A DNA stretch of 64,000 nt, from positions 1,178,001 to 1,242,000 of the forward strand of contig NZ_QOVF01000001.1 of assembly GCF_008365385.1 (NCBI RefSeq). Reading direction: 5' to 3'. Source of the DNA: Halopseudomonas laoshanensis (GTDB lineage Bacteria; Pseudomonadota; Gammaproteobacteria; Pseudomonadales; Pseudomonadaceae). Made by a program: the position numbers and the translations under genes. Positions 1 to 9,991 of this stretch are shown in pieces; positions within the stretch are counted from its first letter, which is position 1; the number at the start of each line of letters is the position of its first letter. The notes below the pieces were generated by a model, which was not told the DNA's origin, searched no databases, and saw only the letters and a list, made by a program, of their open reading frames with translations.

Positions 1-905
1 CGCCCTTCAGAGCCGTGGAAATAGGCGTCTCCCTCAACCAAAAAACCGCTGTCCAGGTCGCCATCAACCGCCAGGCGCAGATCTTCCAGGGTCAAGGTTT
101 CGGGTAGGGTCTGCAACGGCAGAAAAGCATCACCTTCCCAGGTCAGAGAGAGTGGCAAGGCCGATTGCAACGGCCGTACTTGGGCTTGAAGTGTTCCCTC
201 CAGGTAGCCCTGGCTCAACGCCTCCACTCGCAGATCATCGAGACTGCCATTCAGACTGATATCTGCAGACCAGTCGCGTTCATCCATGGGCGGCAAATTC
301 ACTGCGGCATTGATCTGCAACGGCCAGTCGCCAGCCATGCGCAGCTCGCCATCAAGCTGCCAATCCAGATCAGGACCCTGCCCGGTAAACTGCTGAATAA
401 TCAGCTGGTCGTCGGCGCTTCGGGCTGACAGGTTTATATCAGTCAGTAGCGGCTCGTCACTGTTCAGCCACAGGCTGCCGATACGCACGCGATCAACCTG
501 TATATCGAGCGGCAGGTTCAAATCTGGCAGTGTCACCGCCTGGCGCTCGGGCGTGGGCTCTTCGCTGGGCTCTGTCTGGATACGGATACTCTCCACATCC
601 AGATCATCCAGACACAAACGTGTTTTCAACAGACACTCGGGGGACCAGGAGAATCGCACCTGATCAATCACGACCTCAATACCTGTGTCACGCCAGACAA
701 TCTGTTCAAATTGCCAGCCGCGCCACAACTGGCCCTCGATAAAATCAAGCTGCAGGCGTGGCTCGCGGTCCTGCACCTGCTGAAAGAGCCAGCGGTTGAC
801 TGACTCGCTGGCCAATAGTAGGCCGAGAAGCACGGGCAACATCAGCAGTATCAACACCGCCAATAGCAGATACTTGAACGACGATCTGACCGCCGACCGG
901 GTCAT
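1..905 (-). CDS. tamB: TamB, translocation and assembly module inner-membrane protein (partial, N-terminal part)
   Basis: TamB is an inner-membrane-anchored periplasmic protein that works with TamA in outer-membrane protein assembly and lipid transport. The frame opens with ATG at 905-903 on the minus strand, overlaps the tamA stop by four bases (ATGA), and stays open for about 301 codons to the window edge, so the C-terminal part is missing. Residues about 10-32 form one hydrophobic anchor (KYLLLAVLILLMLPVLLGLL). The rest is the beta-rich, repetitive, Asp/Leu-rich sequence typical of TamB, with recurring blocks such as LDDLDVESI and LNLPLDIQVDRVRIG. The tamA-tamB order and translational overlap support the call. 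There is no start alternative with better support. Confidence 0.9.
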   Translation of the reverse strand, partial: MTRSAVRSSFKYLLLAVLILLMLPVLLGLLLASESVNRWLFQQVQDREPRLQLDFIEGQLWRGWQFEQIVWRDTGIEVVIDQVRFSWSPECLLKTRLCLDDLDVESIRIQTEPSEEPTPERQAVTLPDLNLPLDIQVDRVRIGSLWLNSDEPLLTDINLSARSADDQLIIQQFTGQGPDLDWQLDGELRMAGDWPLQINAAVNLPPMDERDWSADISLNGSLDDLRVEALSQGYLEGTLQAQVRPLQSALPLSLTWEGDAFLPLQTLPETLTLEDLRLAVDGDLDSGFLVEGDAYFHGSEG

Positions 906-2602
906 AGCTCCGGCCCCATGGAGAAATGCAGCCGGAAGCCCTCGTCAGGCTCGGTGATGGATCGTGCCACATCGACGCGGATCGGGCCTACCGGCGACAC
1001 CCAGCGTACACCCAGGCCAAGACTGGTTTCCCGCGGATCTGTTAGCGAGTCCATGGCATTACCGTGATCGACAAAGACTGCGCCGCGCCATTTATCAATA
1101 AACTCGTATTGATATTCGACGCTGGTCGCTACTAGATATCGACCGCCGATACGTTCGCCGGATTCATCAGTGGGCGCGAGCGTGCGGAAGTCGTAACCGC
1201 GCACGCTCTGATCACCGCCGGCAAAAAAGCGCAGCGAAGGCGGCAGGCTGTCGAAGCTTTCGCTACCAATGGCGCCAATACTGGCGCGCGACAGCAGGCG
1301 ATGTTTGTCAAATAGCGTGTACAGACCTTTAGCGCTGGCGTTAACCCGCACGAAATCAAAATCGGCGAGCACGCCCTCTTTCGCGCCTTGCAGGTCGAGC
1401 ATCAGGCTGTAGCCCTTGGACGGATCGATGCTGTTGTCGCTAACCGTGCGCTGCAATAACAGGCTGGGAATCAACAATGTGCTTTGCCCGGACTCATTAC
1501 CTAACGAGAAACGTTCCTGCTCCAGGCGCAGCCCAATCACCCGCTCCCAGCCGCTGTCTAACGTTCGCAGTAATTGCGCACCCACAGTGAAGCTGCGCGT
1601 TTCAACATCATCGATTTCTTCGTCCTGAAAGCCGGTAAAGAAGCGCAGCGAATGGCTTTGCGGTGGGTCCAGGGGGATCTGGTACCAGGTGCTGATCTGC
1701 TGCCGCGGAGCGGACACCTCCAGATCGGCGCCGCGCGAATGGCCCTGCGGATTGATCCAGTGTTGCGTCCAGTTAACCTTGGCGCGTGGGCCGACGTCAG
1801 TCGAGAAACCACCCCCAAAGCCCAGAGAGTGCTGGTCGCGCTCGCGTATTTCAACGTTGACCGGGATCAGTCCATCCTCTGCTGTATTGGCGGAGGCAGA
1901 GACCTGGACGGTTTCAAAATAGCCGCTGGACAGCAAATCACGGTTCAGCTCTGCCAGCAGGTCGGCATCATAGGGTACGCCGGTGCGAAAACGCACCATA
2001 CGCTGCAGCAGATTTTCATTGAAGGGGGTATCGGAAAAGGCTACTTCACCGAGCCTGAAGCGATCGCCGGATTGATATACCAGGGTGATATCTGCTTGGT
2101 AATTGTCAACATCAACCAAGAGTTCCTGCTGCTCGAAACGGCCACCGAAGTAACCATAGCGCAGCGCCTGATTGCTGATCAGCGTCTTGTAGCTTTCATA
2201 ATGGCCGTGGTTGAGTACAGCGCCCTGCCGGAGCCTGGAACTGGAGGGCAATTGAAAGGTTTCACGCCCCTGCCCTTCGACGCGGATATCCACTTTATCG
2301 AGCAGAATCGGCTGGCCTAGGCTAACGTTCAAAACCAGCACAGGCGCATCTCGGCTGCCCGTGACATCGGGACGTATGCGTGTGTGATAGAAGCCCAGGG
2401 CTTGTGCGGCCTTGGTCGCCTGGTCCGTGGCATGACGGGCAAGGCGCCACATTTCACGGCGGTTCTCAGCCTCCACTGGGCCGATGAACGCCTGGATATT
2501 ATCTCGTACCCCGTTGTTGCTGGGTTCCACGATCACTTCTAGTTGGGCCATGACTGCCGTGGGGATAAAAAGCAGGCAAATCAATGTAAAACAACGGCCC
2601 AT
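902..2602 (-). CDS. tamA: TamA, Omp85-family outer-membrane assembly protein
   Basis: 566 residues, close to the usual length of about 577. Residues 1-19 are a signal peptide with cleavage after VMA. POTRA-like domains fill roughly residues 20-250, followed by a surface-antigen (Omp85) beta barrel to the C terminus, including the barrel segment RFFAGGDQSVRGYDFRT. TamA is the outer-membrane half of the TAM complex with TamB, whose gene follows with a four-base overlap. The start is supported by an AAGGA ribosome site a few bases upstream. The C terminus ends in HFSMGPEL rather than in the aromatic residue usual for barrels, a small oddity. Confidence 0.93.
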   Translation of the reverse strand: MGRCFTLICLLFIPTAVMAQLEVIVEPSNNGVRDNIQAFIGPVEAENRREMWRLARHATDQATKAAQALGFYHTRIRPDVTGSRDAPVLVLNVSLGQPILLDKVDIRVEGQGRETFQLPSSSRLRQGAVLNHGHYESYKTLISNQALRYGYFGGRFEQQELLVDVDNYQADITLVYQSGDRFRLGEVAFSDTPFNENLLQRMVRFRTGVPYDADLLAELNRDLLSSGYFETVQVSASANTAEDGLIPVNVEIRERDQHSLGFGGGFSTDVGPRAKVNWTQHWINPQGHSRGADLEVSAPRQQISTWYQIPLDPPQSHSLRFFTGFQDEEIDDVETRSFTVGAQLLRTLDSGWERVIGLRLEQERFSLGNESGQSTLLIPSLLLQRTVSDNSIDPSKGYSLMLDLQGAKEGVLADFDFVRVNASAKGLYTLFDKHRLLSRASIGAIGSESFDSLPPSLRFFAGGDQSVRGYDFRTLAPTDESGERIGGRYLVATSVEYQYEFIDKWRGAVFVDHGNAMDSLTDPRETSLGLGVRWVSPVGPIRVDVARSITEPDEGFRLHFSMGPEL

Positions 2603-2723
2603 ATGATCCTTCCAGGGTTAAATTGGCAGTGAGAATGCTAACATGCCCCATCGGCCGGTCCGGCAAAAAATACATTTGCTTACAGACGCAACAGCGGAAA
2701 ATAACCGCTTAACAGGACAAAAC

Positions 2724-3539
2724 ATGAAAATCGTTTCTTTCAATATCAACGGCTTGAGGGCAAGACCTCATCAACTGCAACAGATTGTGGAAAAACATGA
2801 TCCAGACGTTATCGGTCTGCAGGAAACCAAAGTCGACGATCCCATGTTCCCGCTAGCCGATGTGCAGGCGCTGGGCTACCACGTACATTTTCATGGCCAG
2901 AAGGGGCACTACGGTGTTGCCTTGCTGACGCGCGCCGAGCCTCTATGGGTGCGCAAGGGCTTGCCGAATGACAACGACGAATCACAAAAACGCATGATAA
3001 GTGCGGCTATTCCGGTAGCAGACGGTGAGCCGCTGATCGTCTTCAATGGCTACTTCCCTCAAGGTGAGAGCCGCGACCATCCGATCAAGTTCCCGGCTAA
3101 AACGCGTTTCTACGCCGACCTTCAGCGCCACCTTGAGGACGATTACCGTCCAGAGCAGAAACTGGTGGTCATGGGCGATGTCAACATCTCTCCCGAAGAT
3201 GCAGATATCGGCATTGGCGCGGATAACGCCAAGCGCTGGTTACGCACCGGCAAATGCAGTTTTCTGCCGGAAGAACGCGAGTGGATGGGCAAACTCAAGG
3301 GCTGGGGTCTGATTGATACCTTTCGGCACCTGAACCCCGAGGTGGACGACCGTTTCAGTTGGTTCGATTACCGCAGCCGTGGCTTTGAAGACAACCCCAA
3401 GCGCGGTTTGCGGATTGACCTGGTCATGGCCAGCAAAGGCCTAATTGATCACTGCGTAGACAGCGGAATCGACTATGACATTCGCGGAATGGAGAAGCCT
3501 TCGGACCACGCGCCGATCTGGGCGCAGTTCAAGCTCTGA
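2724..3539 (+). CDS. xthA: Exodeoxyribonuclease III
   Basis: Exonuclease III/AP endonuclease for base-excision repair, 271 residues (E. coli XthA has 268). The family landmarks are all present: [14 protein letters not shown] at the N terminus, the metal-binding Glu in [13 protein letters not shown], the Asp/Asn pair in [13 protein letters not shown], and the catalytic SDHAPIW near the end. An upstream ATG at 2643 would add 27 residues that match nothing in the family. The ATG at 2724 has an AGGAC ribosome site and gives the canonical N terminus, so it is chosen. Divergent from tamA and convergent with clpA. Confidence 0.95.
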   Translation: MKIVSFNINGLRARPHQLQQIVEKHDPDVIGLQETKVDDPMFPLADVQALGYHVHFHGQKGHYGVALLTRAEPLWVRKGLPNDNDESQKRMISAAIPVADGEPLIVFNGYFPQGESRDHPIKFPAKTRFYADLQRHLEDDYRPEQKLVVMGDVNISPEDADIGIGADNAKRWLRTGKCSFLPEEREWMGKLKGWGLIDTFRHLNPEVDDRFSWFDYRSRGFEDNPKRGLRIDLVMASKGLIDHCVDSGIDYDIRGMEKPSDHAPIWAQFKL

Positions 3540-3546
3540 AGCTGCG

Positions 3547-3593
3547 GTTGGCTGCGTGGCGACAGGGCGACCCTGCCCCACCACGCAGCCAAC
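3547..3593. terminator. Bidirectional hairpin between xthA and clpA
   Basis: A 13-bp perfect stem (GTTGGCTGCGTGG with its complement at 3581-3593) encloses a second small stem (CAGGG/CCCTG). It lies in the 59-bp gap between two convergent genes, where a two-way terminator is expected. There is no long T-tract, so termination strength is uncertain. Confidence 0.7.
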
Positions 3594-3598
3594 GCTGT

Positions 3599-5866
3599 TC
3601 AGGCCATTTCTTCCTCAAGTACGTCCAGCACCAGCTCATCGTCGCGCAGGCTGATATGCACCGTACCGCCGTGCTCGGCCAACTCGCCGAACAGGATTTG
3701 CTCAGCCAACGGACGCTTGAGTTTCTCCTGAATCAAGCGCGCCATCGGCCGTGCGCCCATCAATGGGTCGTAACCGTGCTCGGCTAACCAGTCGCGCGCG
3801 TCCTCATCCACATCCAGCAGCACGTGCTTATCCTCAAGCTGGGCCTGCAGTTCGGTAAGGAACTTGTCGACCACGAACTTGATGCTTTCGTGACTCAGAC
3901 GGCCAAACTGGATGATGGTGTCCAGACGGTTACGGAACTCCGGCGTGAAGGTCTTCTTGATGACTTCCATCGCGTCGGTACTGTGATCCTGCTGGGTAAA
4001 GCCGATCGAGGACCGTGCCATGGACTCGGCACCGGCATTGGTAGTGAGCACGATGATCACATTGCGGAAATCCGCCTTGCGGCCATTGTTGTCGGTCAAG
4101 GTGCCGTGATCCATCACCTGCAACAGCAGGTTGAAGACTTCCGGGTGCGCCTTCTCGATTTCGTCGAGGAGCAGTACACAATGCGGGTTCTTGGTCACGG
4201 CCTCGGTCAGCAGACCGCCCTGATCGAAACCGACATAACCCGGAGGTGCGCCGATAAGACGTGACACGGTGTGGCGCTCCATGTACTCCGACATATCAAA
4301 GCGCAGAAGCTCTACACCCAGGCTTTTCGCCAACTGACGGGTGACCTCGGTCTTGCCGACACCAGTAGGCCCGGAAAACAGGAAGGAGCCAACCGGCTTG
4401 TCTGCCGACTTCAACCCGGCCCGCGAGAGCTTGATCGCCGTCGACAGTGCGTTGATCGCGTTATCCTGACCAAAGACCACCAGACGCAAATCACGATCCA
4501 GGTTCTTCAACAGTTCCTTGTCGCTGGTGGATACGTGCTTGGGCGGAATGCGCGCGATCTTGGCGACAATGGCTTCAACCTCAGCAACATCGATAATAGC
4601 CGCGCGCTCATCAATAGGCTTGAGCCGCTGATAGGCGCCGGCTTCGTCGATCACATCGATAGCCTTGTCCGGCATATGCCGATCATTGATATAACGCGAG
4701 GCGAGCTCGGCTGCGGCCTTCAGAGCCTCATCCGTGTAGCCGATGCCATGGTGGTCCTCAAAGCGGCTTTTCAGGCCCTTGAGGATCTGGATAGTGTCTT
4801 CCACCGAGGGTTCGACAATATCGACTTTCTGGAAGCGTCTGGCCAGCGCGCGGTCTTTCTCGAAGATACCGCGGAATTCCTGAAAAGTCGTCGAGCCGAT
4901 GCAACGTATCTCACCCGAGGTCAGCAGCGGCTTGAGCAGATTGGAGGCATCCATCACCCCACCGGAAGCCGCACCGGCGCCGATAATGGTATGAATCTCG
5001 TCAATGAAAAGAATGGCATGCGGACGTTTGCGCAAGGCCTTGAGCAACGCCTTGAAACGTTTCTCGAAATCGCCGCGGTATTTGGTCCCCGCCAGCAGCG
5101 CGCCGAGATCCAGTGAATAGACCACCGCCTCGGAGAGGATGTCCGGCACTTCGCCATCAACAATGCGTTTGGCCAGCCCTTCGGCAATGGCGGTCTTGCC
5201 CACACCAGCCTCACCGACCAGCAGCGGGTTGTTCTTGCGCCGGCGCATCAGAATCTGCGCGACGCGCTCCACTTCCTGAGCACGACCTACTAGCGGATCG
5301 ATACGGCCCAGGCGGGCTTGTTCGTTCAGGTTGCTGGCGTACGCATCGAGTGGATTGGCGTTACCAACGGTTTCACCGCTCTCATCGTCATTACCATCCT
5401 GATCTGGCTGCACCTGCTCGGCATCTCCGCCGACTTTGGAAATACCATGGGAGATAAAATTAACGATATCGATACGGGCGATCTGTTGCTGTTTGAGGAA
5501 GAAAACCGCCTGGCTTTCCTGCTCGCTGAAGATCGCCACTAGCACGTTAGCGCCACTGACCTCCCCCTTGCCCGAGCTCTGCACGTGGAATACCGCACGT
5601 TGCAATACCCGCTGGAAGCCCAGCGTCGGTTGTGTTTCACGCTCGTGATCCTGTTTTGGGATCAAGGGTGTAGTGGAATCGATGAATTCGGTGAGTTCAC
5701 GCCGCAGTCGTTCCATATCCGCGCCACAGGCGCGCAATACATCGATGGCTGCGTGGTTATCCAGCAGAGCCAGCAACAGGTGTTCTACGGTCATGAACTC
5801 GTGACGTTTGTTGCGGGCTTCCTTGAACGCCAGATTCAGGGTGATCTCGAGATCTCTATTGAGCAT
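3599..5866 (-). CDS. clpA: ClpA, ATPase subunit of the ClpAP protease
   Basis: 755-residue AAA+ unfoldase that feeds substrates to ClpP and receives N-degron substrates from ClpS. The N-terminal double Clp-N domain covers residues 1-140. AAA+ module 1 has Walker A GEAGVGKT at 218-225 and Walker [10 protein letters not shown]. Module 2 has GPTGVGKT and [13 protein letters not shown]. An acidic, low-complexity linker ([13 protein letters not shown]) separates the N domain from the ATPase. A GAGGTGG ribosome site precedes the ATG. clpS lies directly upstream on the same strand, as is usual in proteobacteria. Confidence 0.97.
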   Translation of the reverse strand: MLNRDLEITLNLAFKEARNKRHEFMTVEHLLLALLDNHAAIDVLRACGADMERLRRELTEFIDSTTPLIPKQDHERETQPTLGFQRVLQRAVFHVQSSGKGEVSGANVLVAIFSEQESQAVFFLKQQQIARIDIVNFISHGISKVGGDAEQVQPDQDGNDDESGETVGNANPLDAYASNLNEQARLGRIDPLVGRAQEVERVAQILMRRRKNNPLLVGEAGVGKTAIAEGLAKRIVDGEVPDILSEAVVYSLDLGALLAGTKYRGDFEKRFKALLKALRKRPHAILFIDEIHTIIGAGAASGGVMDASNLLKPLLTSGEIRCIGSTTFQEFRGIFEKDRALARRFQKVDIVEPSVEDTIQILKGLKSRFEDHHGIGYTDEALKAAAELASRYINDRHMPDKAIDVIDEAGAYQRLKPIDERAAIIDVAEVEAIVAKIARIPPKHVSTSDKELLKNLDRDLRLVVFGQDNAINALSTAIKLSRAGLKSADKPVGSFLFSGPTGVGKTEVTRQLAKSLGVELLRFDMSEYMERHTVSRLIGAPPGYVGFDQGGLLTEAVTKNPHCVLLLDEIEKAHPEVFNLLLQVMDHGTLTDNNGRKADFRNVIIVLTTNAGAESMARSSIGFTQQDHSTDAMEVIKKTFTPEFRNRLDTIIQFGRLSHESIKFVVDKFLTELQAQLEDKHVLLDVDEDARDWLAEHGYDPLMGARPMARLIQEKLKRPLAEQILFGELAEHGGTVHISLRDDELVLDVLEEEMA

Positions 5867-5900
5867 GGTGCCACCTCGTCGTGCGACTTGAGTCGCTTGA

Positions 5901-6272
5901 TTACGCTTCCCGTTCGATTTGACACATCAACGGGTGCTGGCATTCCCTGGCATATTCATTGGCTTGTGCAGCCTTGGTTTCCGCGATGTCTCTGGTAAAG
6001 ACACCACATACCGCCCTTCCTTCAGTATGGACCTTTAACATGATCTGTGTAGCTGCTTCCCGATTTAAAAAGAAAATGCTTTCCAGCACCTCTACCACAA
6101 AATCCATCGGGGTGTAGTCATCGTTCATCATAACCACCTTGTAGCGCGACGGCGGCTTAAGCTCGGGCTTGCTAGTCTCAACGGCCAGGCCAGAGTCATC
6201 CTCGTGCTCCGGCTCGTCAGGTCGTTGATTCAAGGTTAGTTGAAGATTCTTTAATACAAACATGGGAAACAT
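5901..6272 (-). CDS. clpS: ClpS, N-degron adaptor of ClpA
   Basis: 123 residues. Contains the conserved ClpS core [14 protein letters not shown], the [10 protein letters not shown] segment and a C-terminal helix, forming the hydrophobic pocket that recognises bulky N-terminal residues and docks on the ClpA N domain. The N-terminal extension up to about residue 38 is variable in the family. Two ATGs are possible, at 6272 and 6263; neither has a convincing ribosome site, so the true start is open by three codons. It lies 34 bp upstream of clpA on the same strand and is divergent from cspD. Confidence 0.95.
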   Translation of the reverse strand: MFPMFVLKNLQLTLNQRPDEPEHEDDSGLAVETSKPELKPPSRYKVVMMNDDYTPMDFVVEVLESIFFLNREAATQIMLKVHTEGRAVCGVFTRDIAETKAAQANEYARECQHPLMCQIEREA

Positions 6273-6471
6273 CGCTGCTGTCGAGTGTCAGAGAATTGAG
6301 CTGACAAAATGTGCGCTGAAGCACAGCTTGCCAGAGGCTAACTTGACTTACGTTGAATCAGTGTTAAAAAGTGTAAACGAGCATTGCATAGCGGTCATCT
6401 GTTTCAGCGCGTGTCGAGCTCATTCACAACTACCGGAACACCCCCGGAATGGAAACTAAGAGGGATGTAGT

Positions 6472-6738
6472 ATGCAAAACGGCAAGGTCAAATGGTTTAA
6501 CAATGCCAAAGGCTACGGTTTCGTGGTAGCTGAGGGACGCGATGAAGACCTGTTTGCACATTACTCGGCTATCCAGATGGATGGGTACCGTACGCTGAAA
6601 GCAGGCCAACCGGTCAAGTTTGACATCATTCAGGGTCCTAAAGGCTTACATGCGGTAAATATCCAGTCAGTTGATGCGGTAGCTGGCGTTTCGACAACCA
6701 ATATCGAAGTAGGCGAAATAGAGGAAAGCCACCACTAA
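6472..6738 (+). CDS. cspD: CspD-type cold-shock-domain protein
   Basis: 88 residues with one cold-shock domain: RNP1-like KGYGFV and RNP2-like DLFAHYS, which bind single-stranded nucleic acid. The LFAHYS form and the C-terminal tail of about 20 residues beyond the CSD (ending EVGEIEESHH) match the CspD subgroup, known in E. coli as a stationary-phase inhibitor of replication, rather than CspA. An AGAGGG ribosome site lies seven bases before the ATG. The position next to clpS/clpA and icd is as in P. aeruginosa. Confidence 0.93.
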   Translation: MQNGKVKWFNNAKGYGFVVAEGRDEDLFAHYSAIQMDGYRTLKAGQPVKFDIIQGPKGLHAVNIQSVDAVAGVSTTNIEVGEIEESHH

Positions 6739-6765
6739 TTTGCTTCTACCTTTCCAAGGCACCAA

Positions 6766-6795
6766 CAACAAGGCCGGCATTAGCCGGCCTTGTTG
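6766..6795. terminator. Bidirectional terminator between cspD and icd
   Basis: Perfect 13-bp inverted repeat (CAACAAGGCCGGC, loop ATTA, and its complement) in the gap between two convergent genes. T-richness on either side is modest, but position and symmetry fit a two-way terminator. Confidence 0.8.
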
Positions 6796-6810
6796 GTTCT
6801 GGCTGAACGC

Positions 6811-8070
6811 TTAGCCCATGCTGGCAATCAGATCATCACCAAACTCGGAGCACTTGCGCAGGCTTGCACCTTCCATCAAACGCTCAAAGTCGTAAGTTAC
6901 GGTCTTGTTGGCGATAGCGCCTTCAGTACCCTTGATGATCAGATCCGCAGCTTCTACCCAACCCATGTGACGCAGCATCATTTCTGCAGACAGAATCAGC
7001 GAACCGGGGTTCACCTTGTCCTGGCCAGCGTACTTGGGCGCAGTGCCGTGGGTCGCTTCGAACATGGCGATAGAGTCGGACAGGTTGGCACCAGGAGCGA
7101 TACCGATACCGCCTACTTCTGCAGCCAGTGCGTCTGACAGGTAGTCGCCGTTCAGGTTCAGCGTAGCGATGACGTCGTAGTCGGCTGGGCGCAACAGGAT
7201 TTGCTGCAACATGGCGTCAGCGATCACGTCCTTCACGACGATGTTCTTGCCAGTCTTGGGGTTCTTGAACTGCATCCAAGGGCCGCCATCCAGCAGCTCG
7301 GCGCCGAAATCATCACGGGCCACTTCGTAGCCCCACTCTTTGAAGGCACCTTCGGTGAACTTCATGATGTTGCCTTTGTGCACGATGGTGACCGACTCGC
7401 GATCGTTATCCACCGCGTACTGCAGCGCTTTCTGCACTAGACGCTTGGTACCTTCCTCGGAAACCGGCTTCACGCCAATACCGCACATATCGGTAAAGCG
7501 GATCTTGGTAACGCCCATTTCTTCTTGCAGGAACTTGATAACTTTCTTGGCTTCTGCAGAGCCGGCCTTGAATTCAACGCCGGCGTAGATGTCTTCCGAG
7601 TTCTCGCGGAAGATGATCATGTCCACATCGCCTGGCTTCTTGACGGGGCTAGGAACGCCAGTGAACCAGCGAACCGGACGTTGGCAGACATACAGATCAA
7701 GCTGCTGACGCAATGCCACGTTCAGTGAGCGAATACCGCCACCGACAGGCGTAGTCAGGGGACCCTTGATAGACACAACATATTCTTTAACCGCGTGCAG
7801 GGTTTCTTCTGGCAGCCAGGTGTCCTGATCGTATACCTGAGTCGCCTTTTCACCGGCGAATACTTCCATCCAGGAGATCTTGCGCTGGCCGCTGTAGGCT
7901 TTCTCAACCGCTGCATCAACCACTTTGATCATGACTGGCGAAATGTCCACGCCAATTCCATCACCTTCGATATAGGGAATGATCGGGTTGTTTGGCACAT
8001 TGAGGGACAGGTCGGCATTTACGGTAATTTTGTCGCCGCTAGCCGGCACCTGAATCTTTTGGTATCCCAT
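6811..8070 (-). CDS. icd: NADP-dependent isocitrate dehydrogenase
   Basis: 419 residues (E. coli Icd 416). TCA-cycle enzyme making 2-oxoglutarate and NADPH. Visible features: the regulatory serine region [13 protein letters not shown], the signature [17 protein letters not shown], and the [13 protein letters not shown] segment whose Lys-Tyr pair marks NADP rather than NAD use. Start ATG has a GGAG site. A composite TGTAGT/ACTACA operator lies about 200 bp upstream. In P. aeruginosa a second, monomeric isocitrate dehydrogenase gene (idh) is found beside icd; it is absent here. Competes for isocitrate with AceA, also encoded in this window. Confidence 0.97.
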   Translation of the reverse strand: MGYQKIQVPASGDKITVNADLSLNVPNNPIIPYIEGDGIGVDISPVMIKVVDAAVEKAYSGQRKISWMEVFAGEKATQVYDQDTWLPEETLHAVKEYVVSIKGPLTTPVGGGIRSLNVALRQQLDLYVCQRPVRWFTGVPSPVKKPGDVDMIIFRENSEDIYAGVEFKAGSAEAKKVIKFLQEEMGVTKIRFTDMCGIGVKPVSEEGTKRLVQKALQYAVDNDRESVTIVHKGNIMKFTEGAFKEWGYEVARDDFGAELLDGGPWMQFKNPKTGKNIVVKDVIADAMLQQILLRPADYDVIATLNLNGDYLSDALAAEVGGIGIAPGANLSDSIAMFEATHGTAPKYAGQDKVNPGSLILSAEMMLRHMGWVEAADLIIKGTEGAIANKTVTYDFERLMEGASLRKCSEFGDDLIASMG

Positions 8071-8156
8071 TATTGACTCCGTTATGTTGTCGTTGTCATG
8101 AATGATGGAGAATGGTAATTCGCCATCAGAAATACGGTGTTGCTGGTGCGCATATT

Positions 8157-8173
8157 GTTGTAGTTTTCCTACA
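8157..8173. promoter_or_regulatory. TTGTAG-N5-CTACAA palindrome upstream of icd
   Basis: Perfect 6-bp inverted repeat with a 5-bp spacer, 87 bp upstream of the icd start. Half-sites resemble those of the nearby TGTAGT/ACTACA operator, so the same or a related RpiR-type regulator is possible. No direct evidence for binding. Confidence 0.35.
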
Positions 8174-8272
8174 AAATGTCACGCGTTTTCATCTATTCAC
8201 AGCTCTTATACCTATGTCCTTCCGAGCCATTCTGCTTATCAAAGGCGTTACAAAACTGCGGATGGCCTATTT

Positions 8273-8298
8273 TGTAGTATCACTACATGATCACTACA
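8273..8298. promoter_or_regulatory. Composite RccR-like operator upstream of icd
   Basis: TGTAGT at 8273-8278 is followed by ACTACA at 8282-8287 (15 bp in total) and a second ACTACA at 8293-8298 (26 bp in total). The right arms, each within CACTACAT, are 11 bp apart, one helical turn. RccR of Pseudomonas is known to use pseudo-palindromes differing in linker length, about 15 bp at aceE and 28 bp at aceA. Both geometries are superimposed here. The half-site sequence is recalled, not looked up. Confidence 0.55.
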
Positions 8299-8424
8299 TA
8301 TTTCCCTAATCGCATCCTAGCCGTTTTTATCGCCAAATCCAGTCCCACTGGCGCCAATTAGCGCAATGGAGTTCACCCTGCATCCGGTTTAGGCTACCCT
8401 ATGCAGCCTGCTCAGGAGCCATTC

Positions 8425-8859
8425 ATGCGTTTTCTGCCCCATGTCACAGTCGCGACCATTATCGAACATGAGGGGCGCTTCCTGATGGTCGAAGAATACC
8501 GGGACAGCCGCCTAGTTTTAAATCAGCCTGCCGGCCATGTGGAAGAAGACGAAAGTCTTATCCAGGCCGCCCGGCGAGAGGTATTGGAAGAAACAGCCTA
8601 TAGCGTTGAACTGACCTCTGTCGTCGGCATCTACCTGTTCAAGGCCGATAATGGTGTCAGTTATCAACGCAGTTGTTTTGCCGGAAAGGTGGTGCAGCAC
8701 TATCCAGAGCGCAAACTGGATGAAGGCATTCTGCGGACAGTGTGGCTTTCGCTCGATGAATTGCGCCAACGCCGCGACGACCTGCGCAGCTACCTGGTAC
8801 TCGACTGCATCGAGGATTACCTGAACAAACCACATTATTCACTGGATCTGATTCGTTAA
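8425..8859 (+). CDS. nudJ: NudJ-type Nudix hydrolase
   Basis: 144 residues; Nudix box [20 protein letters not shown] fits the GX5EX7REUXEE core, with Ala-Tyr in place of the usual Gly after EET. Similar to NudJ, a thiamine-pyrophosphate and nucleotide pyrophosphatase; true substrate unproven. The ATG at 8401 would give eight more residues, but the ATG at 8425 has a CAGGAG site and the canonical start [10 protein letters not shown]. One base separates its stop from mnmA, an arrangement shared with P. aeruginosa. Confidence 0.88.
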   Translation: MRFLPHVTVATIIEHEGRFLMVEEYRDSRLVLNQPAGHVEEDESLIQAARREVLEETAYSVELTSVVGIYLFKADNGVSYQRSCFAGKVVQHYPERKLDEGILRTVWLSLDELRQRRDDLRSYLVLDCIEDYLNKPHYSLDLIR

Positions 8860-8860
8860 C

Positions 8861-9991
8861 ATGACAACCTTGCACACCAAAGCTCCCGAGCAGACTCGCG
8901 TTATCGTCGGCATGTCTGGTGGAGTTGACTCGTCCGTTTCGGCCGCCCTGCTGCTGGAGCAGGGTTACCAGGTCGAAGGCCTGTTCATGAAGAACTGGGA
9001 CGAAGACGACGGCACGGAATACTGCACAGCGATGGACGATCTGGCAGACGCTCAGGCGGTCAGCGACCGGCTGGGGATCAAGCTGCATACCGCGAATTTT
9101 GCCGCAGAGTATTGGGATAACGTCTTCGAGCATTTTCTGGAAGAGTACAAGGCAGGTCGCACGCCAAATCCGGATATCCTCTGTAATCGCGAAATCAAAT
9201 TCAAAGCCTTTCTCGACTATGCCCTTATGCTCGGTGCTGACTTGATCGCCACTGGGCACTACGTGCGTAAAGCCGAGCGCGATGGCAAGACCGTGCTGCT
9301 GCGTGGTGTAGACACCAATAAAGATCAGAGCTACTTCCTCCACGCCGTTGGTGCTGAGCAGATTGCCCGCACTCTGTTTCCGGTAGGAGAGCTGGAGAAA
9401 CCCGAAGTAAGGCAAATTGCCGAGAAATACCAATTGGCGACGGCGAAGAAAAAAGACTCCACCGGGATCTGTTTTATCGGAGAACGACGTTTCAGCGATT
9501 TTCTGAAGCAATACCTGCCCGCCCAGCCAGGTGATATGGAAACGACTGATGGCCAGGTCATTGGTCGCCATCACGGTCTGATGTACCACACCATCGGCCA
9601 ACGTCAGGGCTTGGGAATCGGCGGCATGAAAGATGCCAGTGATACCCCCTGGTACGTGCTGCGCAAGGATCTCACGCGCAATGTGCTGGTGGTGGGCCAA
9701 GGCAACGAGCACCCGTGGCTGTATGCGAGCGCCCTCACCTGCTCCTCAATTTACTGGGTCAACCCTGTAACCGTCACTGAGTCGCTGCCGTTGACAGCCA
9801 AGGTGCGTTACCGTCAGTCGGATCAGGCCTGCACGCTTGAGCCTTGTGCCAACGGTTATCTGGTTCGGTTCGACACGCCGCAACGCGCGGTCACTCCGGG
9901 CCAGTCGGTAGTGCTTTATCAAGGCGACGTTTGCCTCGGTGGTGGCGTGATCGAAACGGCCACTCCAGCCTTTGAAGAGGATGCGGCGTGA
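8861..9991 (+). CDS. mnmA: tRNA-specific 2-thiouridylase MnmA
   Basis: 376 residues. Catalyses 2-thiolation of wobble uridine 34 in tRNA Lys, Glu and Gln. Has the PP-loop SGGVDSS (about residues 19-25), [12 protein letters not shown] with the first catalytic cysteine and [13 protein letters not shown] with the second. The sulfur would come from a persulfide relay. Starts one base after nudJ and overlaps hflD by four bases, so the three are probably cotranscribed. Confidence 0.97.
   Translation: MTTLHTKAPEQTRVIVGMSGGVDSSVSAALLLEQGYQVEGLFMKNWDEDDGTEYCTAMDDLADAQAVSDRLGIKLHTANFAAEYWDNVFEHFLEEYKAGRTPNPDILCNREIKFKAFLDYALMLGADLIATGHYVRKAERDGKTVLLRGVDTNKDQSYFLHAVGAEQIARTLFPVGELEKPEVRQIAEKYQLATAKKKDSTGICFIGERRFSDFLKQYLPAQPGDMETTDGQVIGRHHGLMYHTIGQRQGLGIGGMKDASDTPWYVLRKDLTRNVLVVGQGNEHPWLYASALTCSSIYWVNPVTVTESLPLTAKVRYRQSDQACTLEPCANGYLVRFDTPQRAVTPGQSVVLYQGDVCLGGGVIETATPAFEEDAA

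Larger units (their letters stand above)
8071..8424. other. Divergent icd/nudJ intergenic region
   Basis: 354 bp without a credible gene; short frames here lack ribosome sites and family resemblance. It holds palindromes built from TGTAG/CTACA half-sites at 8157-8173 and 8273-8298 (listed separately) and presumably the promoters of both flanking genes. Confidence 0.6.

Noticed and set aside
2643..2723. 27-residue N-terminal extension of XthA
   Set aside because: Absent from the family, and the internal ATG at 2724 has a ribosome site and canonical sequence.
6466..6471. TGTAGT half-site just before the cspD ATG
   Set aside because: No matching ACTACA arm nearby; it lies in the spacer between ribosome site and start and is likely chance.
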